Positions 15,763-26,623 of a stretch of 64,000 nucleotides of DNA are shown here, piece after piece (the first letter of the stretch is position 1; every line of letters starts with the position of its first letter). The position numbers and the translations under genes were made by a program. The DNA comes from Clostridium vincentii (GTDB lineage: Bacteria > Bacillota > Clostridia > Clostridiales > Clostridiaceae). Location: contig NZ_PVXQ01000017.1 of assembly GCF_002995745.1 (NCBI RefSeq), positions 1 through 64,000 of the forward strand, in the 5' to 3' direction. The notes beneath the pieces are model-generated. The model did not search any database. It was given only the letters and a program-made list of their open reading frames with translations, and had not been told where the DNA came from.

Positions 15763-18079
15763 TCGTATCATCTCCAATTAAAGCATTTTCTAAAACTGTT
15801 CCAACATGTGCAGCTTCTATTATAGTTAACTTACTTCTTATACTAGTTGGTATCTTCTCTATGTCTCTTGCATTTTCCTTAGGAATTATTATAGTATCCA
15901 CTCCAGCTCTAAATGCTGCTAAAGTTTTCTCTTTTAATCCTCCAATAGGCAAAACTCTGCCAGTTAAGGTAACCTCTCCTGTCATAGCAACATTGCCTTT
16001 AACTTTTCTACCAGATAAAGCTGACACTAAAGCTGTAACCATAGTAACTCCAGCTGAAGGGCCATCCTTTGGCACTGCGCCCTCAGGAACATGAATGTGA
16101 ATATCTCTGTTTTTATAAAAATCTTCTTTAACACCATATTTCTGTGCATTTGCTCTAACAAAAGAATATGCTGCCCTTGCTGATTCTTGCATTACATCTC
16201 CAAGTTGTCCTGTTAATTCAAGTTTACCAGCGCCTTTCATAACCATAGCTTCTATAGGTAGAGTATCTCCACCATATGCAGTCCATGCCATTCCAGTTAC
16301 TACTCCCAGCTTATCTTCATTTTCTATTTTATCAAAAGTATATGTTCTAGCCCCTAATAACTCTTCAACTTTTTTTAGGTTAATAGTTATGCTTGCTTTT
16401 TCTTCCTTTGCCAAATTAGCAACAGCTTTTCTAATAAGTTTTCCTAAGGTTCTCTCCAAGCCTCTAACTCCTGATTCTCTTGTATATCCATCTACTACTT
16501 CCCTAATTGCATCATCTTGCAACTTTATTGTTTTTTTATCAATATTATATTCTTTAAGTATCTTAGTCATAAGATGAGATTTAGCAATATGGAACTTTTC
16601 TTCATAAGTATATCCTGAAACTTCAATTATTTCCATTCTATCTAGGAGTGCTATTGGAATTGTATCTAAGCTATTTGCCGTAGTTATAAATAAAGTTTTA
16701 GACAAATCAATAGGTAACTCAATGAAATTATCTCTAAAGGTTTTATTTTGTTCACCATCCAATACTTCTAAAAAAGCATCAGCAGGATTCCCCTTATATT
16801 CAGAACTTAACTTATCAATTTCATCTAAAAGTATTAATGGATTCATGGACCCAGCTTCCTTTAATCCATAAACAATTCTACCAGGAAGTGCTGCTACATA
16901 AGTCCTTCTATGACCTCTAATTTCGGATTCATCTTTTAACCCACCCAAGGACATCCTTACATATTTTCTATTAATGGCTTTAGCTATAGACTTTCCAATA
17001 GAAGTTTTACCTACCCCCGGAGGTCCTACCAAACAAAGAATAGGGCCTTTCATTGATCCACTCATTTTCTTTACTGCAAGGTATTCAATAATTCTTTCTT
17101 TAACATCCTCTAACCCATAATGTTCATCATTTAACACTTTCTCAGCTTTAGCTAAATCTAATCTTTCTTTGGTATATTTACCCCAAGGCACGTCCAGTAA
17201 CCATTCCAAATAAGATTGTACTGTATTTCCTTCTGATGAAGACATATTCATAATTTTCAGTCTACCCAACTCTTTCAAAGCCTTAGTCTTAACTTCATCT
17301 GGTAGCTTATTGTTATTTATCTTTTCTTCAAAGTCTTTTATTATAACTTTTTCCTCATCATCTTCTCCAAGTTCTTCTTGAATAAACTTAAGTTGTTCCC
17401 TAAGATAAAATTGCTTTTGAGAGTCATCAATACTTTTCTTCATTTTATTTGCAATCTTGTTTTGAACTGTAATGACCTTAGACTCATTTTCTAATGTCAC
17501 TAACAGTAGCTCAATTCTTTTTTTAATATCTAAAGTTTTTAACAACTCTTGTTTAGTATCTTCTTGCAATGGAAGATAACTAGACACTATATCAGTAAAA
17601 GCATAAGGATTTTTTTCATATGTTATATTTTTATCCATTTCCTCAGAGTTATCACCAGCCATTTTTACGAATTTCTTAAAAGATTTCCTTAGGCTATTAA
17701 AATACCCTTGAGTCTCTATATCTTCTATACCCTTTTCTTCAATAGTCTCCACAATAACTTCGAAATATTCTTCATTATCTAGATATTCTTTTACTTTTCC
17801 TCTTGCATTACCTTCAACTAGAACTCTCATAATATCTCCAGGTAATTTTATGATCTGCTTTATTTTGCATAAAGTTCCTATATCAGTTAAATCCTCTTTT
17901 GTAGGATCATCCTTTTCAATATCAGTTTGTGCTACTAAAAAAATATCTTCATTATTTAGCATAGCTACTTCTATAGCTTCAATAGATTTTTTTCTACCTA
18001 CATCAAAGTGCAGTATCATATTAGGAAAAATAGTTACTCCTCTTAGAGGAATTAATGGAAGTGTATTCTTTTTATCCAT
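15752..18079 (-). CDS. lon: ATP-dependent protease Lon
   Basis: A 775-residue cytoplasmic AAA+ serine protease for damaged and regulatory proteins. It has an N-terminal substrate domain ([19 protein letters not shown]), Walker [14 protein letters not shown], Walker [10 protein letters not shown], and a C-terminal protease domain. The catalytic Ser lies in [11 protein letters not shown] and the Lys in [23 protein letters not shown] places the start at 18079 (MDKKNTLP). It lies between lonB and engB in the tig-clpPX cluster. Confidence 0.96.
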   Translation of the reverse strand: MDKKNTLPLIPLRGVTIFPNMILHFDVGRKKSIEAIEVAMLNNEDIFLVAQTDIEKDDPTKEDLTDIGTLCKIKQIIKLPGDIMRVLVEGNARGKVKEYLDNEEYFEVIVETIEEKGIEDIETQGYFNSLRKSFKKFVKMAGDNSEEMDKNITYEKNPYAFTDIVSSYLPLQEDTKQELLKTLDIKKRIELLLVTLENESKVITVQNKIANKMKKSIDDSQKQFYLREQLKFIQEELGEDDEEKVIIKDFEEKINNNKLPDEVKTKALKELGRLKIMNMSSSEGNTVQSYLEWLLDVPWGKYTKERLDLAKAEKVLNDEHYGLEDVKERIIEYLAVKKMSGSMKGPILCLVGPPGVGKTSIGKSIAKAINRKYVRMSLGGLKDESEIRGHRRTYVAALPGRIVYGLKEAGSMNPLILLDEIDKLSSEYKGNPADAFLEVLDGEQNKTFRDNFIELPIDLSKTLFITTANSLDTIPIALLDRMEIIEVSGYTYEEKFHIAKSHLMTKILKEYNIDKKTIKLQDDAIREVVDGYTRESGVRGLERTLGKLIRKAVANLAKEEKASITINLKKVEELLGARTYTFDKIENEDKLGVVTGMAWTAYGGDTLPIEAMVMKGAGKLELTGQLGDVMQESARAAYSFVRANAQKYGVKEDFYKNRDIHIHVPEGAVPKDGPSAGVTMVTALVSALSGRKVKGNVAMTGEVTLTGRVLPIGGLKEKTLAAFRAGVDTIIIPKENARDIEKIPTSIRSKLTIIEAAHVGTVLENALIGDDTNDN

Positions 18080-18235
18080 ATTTCTTTCCTCCATCCACAT
18101 ATTATTTATTAGTCTTAAATAGTATACACATAATAATTTTTTTTTTCAATAAATAATAATGAAAAAGTCACTTATGCACATGAAAGAAAATAATAGGCCA
18201 AAGATACGATATATATTTTTTTGATTGTGCTTAAA

Positions 18236-19927
18236 CTAGATAGTACCTTTTATATCATCTCTTAGGCTTGCCGAAAGTATATCTATATTTGCATCATTTT
18301 CAACAAATCTAAGTTCTTCATTTTTATAAAACACTTTATTAAATACTTCTCCTATACTCTCAACTAAATATATCTTAATTCCTTTGATACCATCTAAACT
18401 TGAACTCCAATTCTCTTTAGGAATAATAATAATATTTGCACCTGCTTTCTTAGCCCCCATGATTTTAGCTTTAACTCCACCTATAGGTTTTACTCCACCT
18501 AATACGCCAATTTCACCTGTCATTGCAATATGATTATCTATTTTAATTCCCTTAATAGCACTGTATATGGCAGTAGCAATTGCTATGCCTGCTGAAGGTC
18601 CATCTACCGGTGTACCTCCAGGAAAATTTATATGAATATCATACTTACTACAATTAAGATCATAAATATTATTTAATACAGTAACTACATTCTCTACTGA
18701 AGATATTGCAGTACTTTTTAATTTTATTCTTCTATTAGAATTAGAAATACTCTCTTCTTCAACCATTCCACATACCTTCAAAGTTCCCTTGTTTCCTAGT
18801 ACTTTCTTTGCTGATACCTCAATCTGCATAGTAATTCCTTGATTTGCTCCATAAATAGCTAATCCATTTACAATACCTACCTGTGGTTCTTTGCTAATTT
18901 TTGTTTCTATTCGCTTCGTATATTGTCCATTTTCAATTACCCATTCTACATCTTCAAAAGTAATATTATTTCTTCCTGCATTTAAGGCTATCCCTCCAGA
19001 TAATTGAATTAAATTAACAACTTCTCTACCATTATAGCAATATTCTCCTATAGCTTTCTCTGCCTTTTTCTCTATTTCAAGTCCAAATTTAGCTGTTGCA
19101 TTATTACCAATTTCTATTATTTCATCTGGCATAAGACTTCTAAAAAATATCTCTACACATCTTGATCTAATAGCAGGCAAAATTTCGTCCGGTCTTCGTG
19201 TTGTGGCCCCAATTAATCTAAAATCTGCTGGCAATCCATTATCAAAAATCTCTTTTATATAATCTGGCATATTAGGATCCTCTGAGCTGTAATATGCACT
19301 ATCTAAAAAGACTTTTCTATCCTCTAGAACCTTCAGTAATTTATTTAATTCAATTGGATGAAGTTCACCAATTTCATCAATAAATAACATTCCTCCATGA
19401 GCTTTTGTTACAGCTCCTGGTTTTGGTTGAGGTATTCCTGCAACGCCAAGTGCTCCAGCTCCTTGATATATTGGATCATGAACAGAACCAATTAAAGGAT
19501 CTGCTATTCCTCTTTCATCAAACCTTAATATAGTTGCATCTATCTCAACGAATTTAGCCGCATTTTTAAAAGGTGATTTAGGATTGTTTTTTGCTTCTTG
19601 CAAAACCAATCTAGCTGCTGCAGTTTTCCCAATTCCGGGTGGCCCATATATTAAAACATGTTGTGGGTTAGGACCACAAAGAGCTGCTTTTAATGCAAGT
19701 ATTCCTTTTTCTTGACCAATTACTTCTTCTAATTTTTTTGGTCTACTTTTTTCAGTTAAAGGAATAGTTAACGCTATGCTTCTCATTTTTTTTAATTTAT
19801 CCATCTCTTTTCTATTCTCTTTATTTATTATTATTTTTTTAGTTTTCATTCCTTTATTACTACTGACTATAAAATATATTAACACTGCCATTAACACTAC
19901 TTGTAATATGATTAATATTTCTGCCAT
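18236..19927 (-). CDS. lonB: Lon-like membrane-anchored protease LonB
   Basis: The 563-residue protein has an N-terminal membrane segment (residues 3-23), then a RuvB/Lon-type AAA domain (Walker A YGPPGIGKTAAA, Walker B MLFIDEIGEL) and a Lon protease domain. The catalytic Ser is in VDGPSAGIAIA and the Lys region in PIGGVKAKIMGA. It lacks the long Lon N-domain. In Bacillus subtilis LonB is made in the forespore under sigma-F; a sporulation role here is inferred. GGAGGGGAT precedes the ATG. Confidence 0.9.
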   Translation of the reverse strand: MAEILIILQVVLMAVLIYFIVSSNKGMKTKKIIINKENRKEMDKLKKMRSIALTIPLTEKSRPKKLEEVIGQEKGILALKAALCGPNPQHVLIYGPPGIGKTAAARLVLQEAKNNPKSPFKNAAKFVEIDATILRFDERGIADPLIGSVHDPIYQGAGALGVAGIPQPKPGAVTKAHGGMLFIDEIGELHPIELNKLLKVLEDRKVFLDSAYYSSEDPNMPDYIKEIFDNGLPADFRLIGATTRRPDEILPAIRSRCVEIFFRSLMPDEIIEIGNNATAKFGLEIEKKAEKAIGEYCYNGREVVNLIQLSGGIALNAGRNNITFEDVEWVIENGQYTKRIETKISKEPQVGIVNGLAIYGANQGITMQIEVSAKKVLGNKGTLKVCGMVEEESISNSNRRIKLKSTAISSVENVVTVLNNIYDLNCSKYDIHINFPGGTPVDGPSAGIAIATAIYSAIKGIKIDNHIAMTGEIGVLGGVKPIGGVKAKIMGAKKAGANIIIIPKENWSSSLDGIKGIKIYLVESIGEVFNKVFYKNEELRFVENDANIDILSASLRDDIKGTI

Positions 19928-20023
19928 TATCTATATCCCCTCCATAATTTATAACTTCTTTTGTTATAATTATGAACTTATGAAGGTTGTACTATTCAAT
20001 TACAATTAAATTTTTTTCTATAA

Positions 20024-20056
20024 AAAAAGTACAATAGCTATTGCCATTGTACTTTG
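20024..20056 (-). terminator. Terminator after clpX
   Basis: On the minus strand AAGTACAATGGC pairs with GCTATTGTACTT and is followed by TTTTTTTATA, just after the clpX stop. Confidence 0.8.
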
Positions 20057-20058
20057 AA

Positions 20059-21354
20059 TTAAGCTGTTTCCATACCCTTACTCTTTTTTATCTTTTTAGG
20101 CTTTTGAAGTAGTCTTTCTTCTCCTTCAGGTAGCCTATGAATTTCCGGTTGTTCTCTTTTTGTAATAGTCGGTTCTGTAATAACAATCTTTGTTATTCTT
20201 TCATCAGAAGGAATATCAAACATTATTTCAGTCAGTACATCTTCTATTATAGACCTTAACCCTCTAGCACCAGTTTTTCTTTCTATAGCCTTTTCTGCTA
20301 TAGCCTGTAAAGCTTTCGGAGTAAAATCAAGTTCAACATTATCCATTTCAACTAATTTCTTATATTGCTTTATTAAAGCGTTTTTAGGTTTGCTTAGTAT
20401 ATCAACTAAAGCTGATACATCTAATGAATCAAGAGTCACAACAATTGGTACTCTACCTACAAATTCAGGTATTAATCCAAATTTCAATAAATCTGTTGGA
20501 AGAATTTCTTTGAATAATTTTCCAACATCCTTATTTTCTTTAGATTGTATATCAGCACCAAAACCTATTGAACTAGTTCTAGTTCTCTTTTCAATTATCT
20601 TGTCTACTCCATCAAAAGCTCCACCACATATAAATAATATATTAGCAGTATTTATTTGAATAAATTCTTGATGTGGATGTTTTCTTCCCCCTTGAGGTGG
20701 TACAGATGCTACAGTTCCTTCTAATATTTTTAGTAAGGCTTGTTGAACACCTTCTCCAGATACATCCCTTGTAATAGATGGATTTTCTGATTTTCTAGCA
20801 ATCTTATCTATTTCATCAATATAAATTATTCCCTTTTCAGCTTTTTCTACATCATAATCAGCATTTTGAATAAGTCTTAAAAGAATATTCTCAACATCTT
20901 CTCCAACATATCCTGCTTCAGTTAACGTTGTAGCATCAGCTATTGCAAATGGTACATTTAAATATCTAGCTAAAGTTTGAGCTAAAAATGTTTTACCTGA
21001 ACCTGTAGGTCCTAAGAGTAATATATTACTCTTTTGCAGTTCAATTTCATCATTTACATCCTTAGAATTAACTCTTTTATAATGATTATATACAGATACG
21101 GAGAGAGCTTTTTTTGCTCTTTCTTGCCCAATAACATAATCATCTAGATACTTTTTAATTTCCTGTGGCTTTGGTAATTCTTTTGAATCAAACTCTACAG
21201 TTTCCTCAAATTCATCAGCAATAATATCTGAACATAAATCAATACATTCATCACATATATAGACTCCAGGACCTGCTATTAATCTCTTAACTTGATCCTG
21301 ATTTTTGCCACAAAACGAACATTTTAATTGTTTTTTGTCATCATACTTAGCCAT
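20059..21354 (-). CDS. clpX: Clp protease ATP-binding subunit ClpX
   Basis: A 431-residue AAA+ unfoldase that feeds ClpP. The N-terminal zinc domain has CSFCGK and [11 protein letters not shown] motifs follow: Walker [13 protein letters not shown], Walker [12 protein letters not shown], pore loop region [12 protein letters not shown] loop for ClpP docking (SSIGFGAD), sensor 2 [19 protein letters not shown] lies before the ATG and 29 bases separate it from clpP, so they are likely cotranscribed. Confidence 0.97.
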   Translation of the reverse strand: MAKYDDKKQLKCSFCGKNQDQVKRLIAGPGVYICDECIDLCSDIIADEFEETVEFDSKELPKPQEIKKYLDDYVIGQERAKKALSVSVYNHYKRVNSKDVNDEIELQKSNILLLGPTGSGKTFLAQTLARYLNVPFAIADATTLTEAGYVGEDVENILLRLIQNADYDVEKAEKGIIYIDEIDKIARKSENPSITRDVSGEGVQQALLKILEGTVASVPPQGGRKHPHQEFIQINTANILFICGGAFDGVDKIIEKRTRTSSIGFGADIQSKENKDVGKLFKEILPTDLLKFGLIPEFVGRVPIVVTLDSLDVSALVDILSKPKNALIKQYKKLVEMDNVELDFTPKALQAIAEKAIERKTGARGLRSIIEDVLTEIMFDIPSDERITKIVITEPTITKREQPEIHRLPEGEERLLQKPKKIKKSKGMETA

Positions 21355-21383
21355 TTATTCACCTCACTTTGAGTAATGTTATA

Positions 21384-21983
21384 TTACTTCTTTTTACCTA
21401 TTTCATTTTTTATCATAACCTTGTCAATTATTCCATATTCAACAGCTTCATCTGCATCTAAATAATAATCTCTTTCTACGTCTTTAGAAAGTACTTCTAT
21501 AGATTTCCCTGTATTTTCACTTAATATTCTATTAAGCTTTTCTTTAGTAACTAATATTCTTTTTGCATGAATATCAATATCTGTTGCTTGCCCTTGGAAA
21601 CCACCTGATGGTTGATGAATCATAATTTCAGCATTTGGAAGAGCTACTCTCTTTCCCTTTGCTCCACTAGATAATAAGAAAGCACCCATTGATGCAGCTA
21701 ATCCTATACAAATAGTTGAAACATCAGCCTTAATATAATTCATTGTATCATATATAGCCATTCCTGCTGTTACAGAACCTCCTGGACTATTTATATATAA
21801 ATAAATGTCCTTATCTGGATCTTCACTCTCTAAAAATAGTAATTGAGAAACGATAAGATTTGAGGAATCATCGTTTACTTCTCCACTTAGCATTACTATT
21901 CTATCTTTTAATAATCTAGAAAATATATCGTATGATCTTTCACCTCTACCAGTTTGTTCTACTACCATAGGTACTAATGCCAT
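21384..21983 (-). CDS. clpP: ATP-dependent Clp protease proteolytic subunit
   Basis: A 199-residue serine protease forming the ClpP barrel. The nucleophile Ser is in [11 protein letters not shown], the His in [10 protein letters not shown], the Asp in the [11 protein letters not shown] region. The Gly-rich heptamer dimerisation strand and N-terminal [19 protein letters not shown] are typical. AGGAGGTAA precedes the ATG. Middle gene of tig-clpP-clpX. Confidence 0.97.
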   Translation of the reverse strand: MALVPMVVEQTGRGERSYDIFSRLLKDRIVMLSGEVNDDSSNLIVSQLLFLESEDPDKDIYLYINSPGGSVTAGMAIYDTMNYIKADVSTICIGLAASMGAFLLSSGAKGKRVALPNAEIMIHQPSGGFQGQATDIDIHAKRILVTKEKLNRILSENTGKSIEVLSKDVERDYYLDADEAVEYGIIDKVMIKNEIGKKK

Positions 21984-22077
21984 TTTATTACCTCCTATTT
22001 ATATATCTCTATCTTTTAACTTTAGAGTTATATACAATTATACAAGATTTTATAACTTTTGTTAACACTTATATTTG

Positions 22078-22114
22078 AAATAATTGCCAAAAATTAATTT
22101 TGGCAATTATTTTT
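22078..22114. terminator. Hairpin between tig and clpP
   Basis: AAATAATTGCCAAAA pairs with TTTTGGCAATTATTT around 22078-22114, with T-rich flanks. It may attenuate readthrough from tig into clpP. Confidence 0.7.
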
Positions 22115-22124
22115 CAATATTAAA

Positions 22125-23408
22125 CTATTTTACGTTATTAGTTAACACCTTTATTGTTTTCTCTATAATTATATCTTTTTCTATCATAGGTTTTTGTGAC
22201 TTAAGTAGCATTTCAGCCATTTTTTCATGTTCTGAAGCTGAATACATCTTTGCAAGTTCTAAAGCTTTTTCTTTTACTTCTTCTTCAGTAGTTTCAATTT
22301 TTTCTGCCTTACTTATTTCTTCTAAAACCAAATCAGCTTTTACTTTCGCTTCAGCATTTGATTTCATATAATCTCTCATTTTCTCAGTAGAGCTTCCTGT
22401 AAATTCCATGTATTGATCTAAAGTCAATCCTTGTTGCTTTAATCTATTTTCAAGATCTGAAACCATACCATTAATTTCTTTTTCAATCATTATTTGTGGT
22501 AGTTCGATTTCTGACGCTTCAACAGCTGCTGCAATTACTGCATTCTCGAATTCACTAATAGCTTTTTTCTCATTATTTTCTTCCATCTTCTTCTTTATAT
22601 CTGCTTTAACTTCTTCTAAAGTATCAAATTCTGATACTTCTTTAGAAAATTCATCATCTAATTCTGGAAGTTCTTTAACCTTTATTACATTTACTGTTAC
22701 TTCAAAAGAAGCTTCTTTTCCGTTTAATTCTTCTTTGCCATAGTTTTCAGGGAAAGTTACTTTAACTTCTCTCTTTTCTCCAACTGCAGCTCCAACTAAT
22801 TGTTCTTCGAAGTTACCTATAAATGAACCTGAACCTATTTCTAGAGAAAAATCTGTTCCTTCTCCACCCTCGAATAAAACACCATCAACGGATCCTTTAA
22901 AATCTATAATGGCTATATTTCCATTTTCAACAGTTCCTTCTGTTTTAGTTTCAACTCTTGAATTTTTTTCTTGCATAGCCTTTAATTCTTTTTCTATATC
23001 TTCATCTTTTACATCATATACTGGTTTTTTAACATCTAATTTCTTATATTCTCCAAGTTTAACTTCTGGGAATATTGTTATTTCTGCAGTATATACTAAG
23101 TCTTTACCTTCTCCAACTTCAACTACATTAATGTTTGGATAATCTACAGGCTTTATATTGTTTTCATCTAAAACCTTAGCATAAGTATCATCTATAGCAA
23201 AATTAATAGCATCTTCAAATAATACTTCTATTCCATAAAACTTTTTAACCATTGACATTGGTACTTTTCCATTTCTAAATCCTTGAACAGTATAATTTGA
23301 CTTATTCTTATTATAAGATTTCTTTAAAGCCTCACTAAACTTTTCTGCCTCTACTCTTACTTCAATTTTCACTAAGTTTACTTCTATTTTTTCCATTTTA
23401 GCTTCCAT
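22125..23408 (-). CDS. tig: Trigger factor
   Basis: A 427-residue ribosome-bound chaperone and peptidyl-prolyl isomerase. It has an N-terminal ribosome-docking domain with [16 protein letters not shown] (variant of the GFRxGxxP loop), an FKBP-type domain in the middle ([20 protein letters not shown]) and a helical C-terminal chaperone domain. AGGAGG lies ten bases before the ATG at 23408; the ATG four codons later is a possible alternative. First gene of the proteolysis cluster. Confidence 0.95.
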   Translation of the reverse strand: MEAKMEKIEVNLVKIEVRVEAEKFSEALKKSYNKNKSNYTVQGFRNGKVPMSMVKKFYGIEVLFEDAINFAIDDTYAKVLDENNIKPVDYPNINVVEVGEGKDLVYTAEITIFPEVKLGEYKKLDVKKPVYDVKDEDIEKELKAMQEKNSRVETKTEGTVENGNIAIIDFKGSVDGVLFEGGEGTDFSLEIGSGSFIGNFEEQLVGAAVGEKREVKVTFPENYGKEELNGKEASFEVTVNVIKVKELPELDDEFSKEVSEFDTLEEVKADIKKKMEENNEKKAISEFENAVIAAAVEASEIELPQIMIEKEINGMVSDLENRLKQQGLTLDQYMEFTGSSTEKMRDYMKSNAEAKVKADLVLEEISKAEKIETTEEEVKEKALELAKMYSASEHEKMAEMLLKSQKPMIEKDIIIEKTIKVLTNNVK

Positions 23409-23518
23409 CTTTTATATTCCTCCTAAAATAGTCGTCTTTTTTTATTATCCTTTTGATATACTAGGATATTGTAACACATATACCTAATTATTATCAATTT
23501 ATTTGTTATTAATAGATT

Positions 23519-24298
23519 CTATTTTGAAACACTTCCATCAGCTTTCAAGTAAAATACTACCCCATTTACTGTAATAGCAATTCCCTTATCAGGAACTATA
23601 TCCCCTACCACTATCTGATTTCCAACTAAACTCCATAATGGATTTTCATTACCTGTAGCTAAATCATATAGCCATACAAATTGTTTTTGTCCATCATTCC
23701 TGAAATAAGGTAGCTCACTTACATAAATTATTTTAGTATCATCTATGAATTTTCCTTGTGAATGCCATATATAAGTCGGTGTACTGCTTAAAATTCGGTC
23801 TTTCGGGAAACTTTGACCTGCCTGTGATACATATTCCTTTTTAGTCAAGTCTTTAATAACACCTTCATTATTAGCAATTTTTAGATTTTGTGACTTATCT
23901 AAAAATAATATTTGTTCCTTTAAAGGACTTATATTAAAGCTTATTCCATCTATTGGTTCTACCGATACAAATTTTTTCTTACCATCTTCCTCAATATATT
24001 CTGCCTTTGCTACAATTCCTTCAGCAACATTTATATCAATATAGGTTTTTTCTGGAGTCTTAGGAGTTTCAGTTTCTTCAACTTGCTCAACTTCTTCAAC
24101 TTCCTCATTTTGATTACCACTGTCTACCCATGCTTGCATTTTATCTTTCACATTTGTTAAGTTAAAATTTTTAATTTCTGAATTAAAGCTTATAATCACA
24201 GCTACAACTATTGCTAAAATTGCTGTAAATATAATCTTGTTCCTTCTTCTTTTCATTCGTCTTTCATAGTTTTTACTAAAAATACTTGGTTTAGCCAA
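23519..24298 (-). CDS. Single-pass membrane protein, hypothetical
   Basis: A protein of about 259 residues with a basic N-terminus (NYERRMKRRRNK), one membrane helix (IIFTAILAIVVAVIISF), then a Glu-rich linker (NEEVEEVEQVEETETPK) and a C-terminal globular extracellular part with beta-strand repeats (ILFLDKSQNL, FVWLYDLATG). I chose TTG at 24298 as start because AGGAGG lies 8 bases upstream. Conserved position beside tig is likely but not checkable here. Function unknown; the C-terminal half might be a beta-propeller fragment. Confidence 0.65.
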   Translation of the reverse strand: MAKPSIFSKNYERRMKRRRNKIIFTAILAIVVAVIISFNSEIKNFNLTNVKDKMQAWVDSGNQNEEVEEVEQVEETETPKTPEKTYIDINVAEGIVAKAEYIEEDGKKKFVSVEPIDGISFNISPLKEQILFLDKSQNLKIANNEGVIKDLTKKEYVSQAGQSFPKDRILSSTPTYIWHSQGKFIDDTKIIYVSELPYFRNDGQKQFVWLYDLATGNENPLWSLVGNQIVVGDIVPDKGIAITVNGVVFYLKADGSVSK

Positions 24299-24409
24299 TA
24301 CCCTAACCTCCTGTAGAAAGCATCTATTTACAATCATAACTTCCCACTATCTATCTTACATTATAACCTATTCTATCTTATTTTTACATATTTTTTAATT
24401 AAATAATTC

Positions 24410-24985
24410 TTAATTTTTACAACATCCTTTACTACCGCAACCACTGTTGCTACTTCCTTCTTTTATACTGCAACACCCTCCGCACTTTTTATCTGCAACT
24501 ATATTGCTTGAATATTCTTCATATTCTGGTCTATCAGCTAATAAGTCTAAGTGTTTTCGTCCAATTGTAACTAAACCTAGTTTTTCATTATTTTTAGAAC
24601 AAGTAAAATATACTTTAATATCCTCTATTCCTTTTGCATTAATAAAGTCTAATATTTTTTCCTTCACTGAATCCATATGTTCTTTATTAGAAATTATGTG
24701 TCTTATAATTAATAATCCTCCATTATCTAAGGTAGAATTTTCATTTTCTACTTCCCTCTTAAGTTCCTCTAATGTATTTCTCTCGTCTCCTATAATAAAA
24801 ATACCATTACAGTTGCTATTTGTATCTATATTACACTTTATAATTTCATATTCTCCATTTTTAATATTAATTAATAATTTTTTTTCTTGATTAATTTCAT
24901 CTACGATTATACTACCATCAGTAATTCTTTTAAGTATACACATCATAGTTTTATCTATTTCGTTTAATAAATTCTTATCACCCAT
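24410..24985 (-). CDS. Hypothetical protein with Cys-rich tail
   Basis: A 191-residue soluble protein with an alpha/beta body and a C-terminal tail carrying six cysteines in the last 24 residues (KKCGGCC, SGCGSKGCC). The tail suggests metal or iron-sulfur binding, or redox activity. A central segment (GGLLIIRHIISNKEHMDSV) is amphipathic. AGGAGGAG precedes the ATG. No family recognised. Confidence 0.6.
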   Translation of the reverse strand: MGDKNLLNEIDKTMMCILKRITDGSIIVDEINQEKKLLINIKNGEYEIIKCNIDTNSNCNGIFIIGDERNTLEELKREVENENSTLDNGGLLIIRHIISNKEHMDSVKEKILDFINAKGIEDIKVYFTCSKNNEKLGLVTIGRKHLDLLADRPEYEEYSSNIVADKKCGGCCSIKEGSSNSGCGSKGCCKN

Positions 24986-25060
24986 TAATCTACTCCTCCT
25001 AAATCTTTTTATCTGTAATATACTAATATAATTCTAAATTCTACTAAAATTCAAAAAATA

Positions 25061-25089
25061 TTGGTATTTGTTTGTTTCTGTATTATAAT
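25061..25089 (+). promoter_or_regulatory. Promoter of candidate small RNA
   Basis: TTGGTA (25061-25066), a 17-nt spacer and TATAAT (25084-25089), with no ORF downstream on the plus strand. Confidence 0.55.
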
Positions 25090-25095
25090 ATATTT

Positions 25096-25231
25096 ATATA
25101 TATTATTTTTGCCCACACCGCTCAATTAGTTAAACTAATTGAGTTCATATAACCCCTAATTATGTTCATTCATCCCTTTCAAAAGGATGAACATAACCCT
25201 TTGGCCTGTACTTCTTAAGTACAGGCTTTTT
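25096..25231 (+). ncRNA. Candidate small non-coding RNA with three hairpins
   Basis: Starting just after a good promoter, the transcript would contain a perfect 10-bp hairpin CTCAATTAGT/ACTAATTGAG (25121-25143). A hairpin around ATGTTCAT...GGATGAACAT (25162-25194) follows, then a terminator GCCTGTACTT/AAGTACAGGC with a CTT loop and TTTTT tail (25204-25231). No ribosome site or ORF is seen. It is not a class I recognise. This explains most of the 320-base gap between the genes at 24985 and 25306. Confidence 0.55.
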
Positions 25232-25255
25232 AATATGATTTAACTTATTTTAAAA

Positions 25256-25300
25256 AGCACTTAGATATACTATCTATATTATTTAGTATATCTAAGTGCT
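25256..25300 (-). terminator. Terminator after the M23 peptidase gene
   Basis: A 17-bp stem AGCACTTAGATATACTA (25256-25272) and its perfect complement (25284-25300) run into TTTTTAAAA on the minus strand. Confidence 0.9.
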
Positions 25301-25305
25301 GTTTT

Positions 25306-26580
25306 CTATAAATAATTCATAGGGTTTGTATGTTTACCATTAACCCTTACTTCAAAGTGTAAATGGGGCCCTGTGCTATTTCCAGTTGATCCTACCTTTG
25401 CAATAGTTTCACCTCTACTAACTGTCTGTCCATTGGATATTAAAATAGAGCTACAATGAGCATATAGCGTTTGTATTCCATTACCATGATCAAGTATAAC
25501 AACATTACCATACCCACTTTGAACTCCTGCAAATGCTACTGTACCACTCTTTGATGCCAGTATAGCAGAATTATTTGAAGCTGCAAAATCAACGCCAGTA
25601 TGAAATCCACTTACTCCTGTAATCGGATGAACTCTAGCGCCATATGGACTTGATATACTTCCACCAGCTGGTGTTAAAAACCCTTCTCCATTAGCTATAT
25701 CTTGATTAGTATTCCCATTGTTACTATTATTATTAATATTCTCAAAGACTTTATTAATTTGGTCCTGTAGGTCCTGATTGTACGAATTTATATCTCCAAT
25801 TTTATCTTGAATTTCTTTTTCCTGCTGAGATAACGAATTAACAGCGTCTTCCTTTGATTTTTCTAAAGTTGCTAATTCTTGCATTTCTGCTTCATATTTA
25901 TTTTTCTCATCTATAAAGCCCTTTTGAGCATCAACTTGTTCTTGCTGTTTACTCTTTATTTGTTCTTTTTCTTTATTAAGCTTGTCCATCTCTTTTTGTG
26001 ACAATAACTTCTCCTCATCAAGGATTGCTTGTATATCTTTTATTTCATTTATTAAATCTTCATCTAAATTTAATAACTTTGATACATTTATCATATTGCT
26101 AATTAAATCAGTGATACTTTCACTTTCTAATACTACATATAAGGCTTGGCTATTCATGTCATTTTTATAATAACTTCTAAGCCTATTCCCAAGCATAGTT
26201 TGTCTTTCTATACTTTCTTGCTCTTTTTTTTCTATAAGTTCTTGTTTAGAATCTATATCATTTTGAGCCTTATCCGTACTTCCCTGCAATCCATCTATTT
26301 GTCCCTGCAATGCATCAATTTCAGTTTGAAAGGCTTGTACCTTTTCATTAGATGCAGTTAATTCAATATTTTTAGATTCTACTTGTTCTAATATTCCTTG
26401 CAAATCCTTATTAGCACTGTCTCCAAGATTATTAACCTCTTCTTTTCTTTTTTCCAGTTCATTCTTTTGTTGGTTATTGCTATTTATTTGGTCTTCCAAA
26501 TCAGTAGCAAAGGCTTTCAATGGACTCAAAGTTAAACTTAGTACAACTAAGAAAGCTCCAAATTTTATCTTTTTATTCAT
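25306..26580 (-). CDS. Secreted M23-family murein hydrolase with coiled coil (EnvC-like)
   Basis: The 424-residue protein has a signal peptide (residues 1-26, ending AFATD), a long coiled coil (about 30-285) and a C-terminal LytM/peptidase M23 domain (about 305-424). Metal-binding motifs HTGVDFA and HLHFEVRVNG, and the YAHCSS segment, are intact, so it could be an active peptidoglycan endopeptidase. Coiled-coil M23 proteins of this plan act in cell division or wall turnover. GGGAGGTAC precedes the ATG. Confidence 0.9.
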   Translation of the reverse strand: MNKKIKFGAFLVVLSLTLSPLKAFATDLEDQINSNNQQKNELEKRKEEVNNLGDSANKDLQGILEQVESKNIELTASNEKVQAFQTEIDALQGQIDGLQGSTDKAQNDIDSKQELIEKKEQESIERQTMLGNRLRSYYKNDMNSQALYVVLESESITDLISNMINVSKLLNLDEDLINEIKDIQAILDEEKLLSQKEMDKLNKEKEQIKSKQQEQVDAQKGFIDEKNKYEAEMQELATLEKSKEDAVNSLSQQEKEIQDKIGDINSYNQDLQDQINKVFENINNNSNNGNTNQDIANGEGFLTPAGGSISSPYGARVHPITGVSGFHTGVDFAASNNSAILASKSGTVAFAGVQSGYGNVVILDHGNGIQTLYAHCSSILISNGQTVSRGETIAKVGSTGNSTGPHLHFEVRVNGKHTNPMNYL

Positions 26581-26623
26581 GTAGTACCTCCCACTTTAGT
26601 GCTATTAAGATTTTAATCATATG

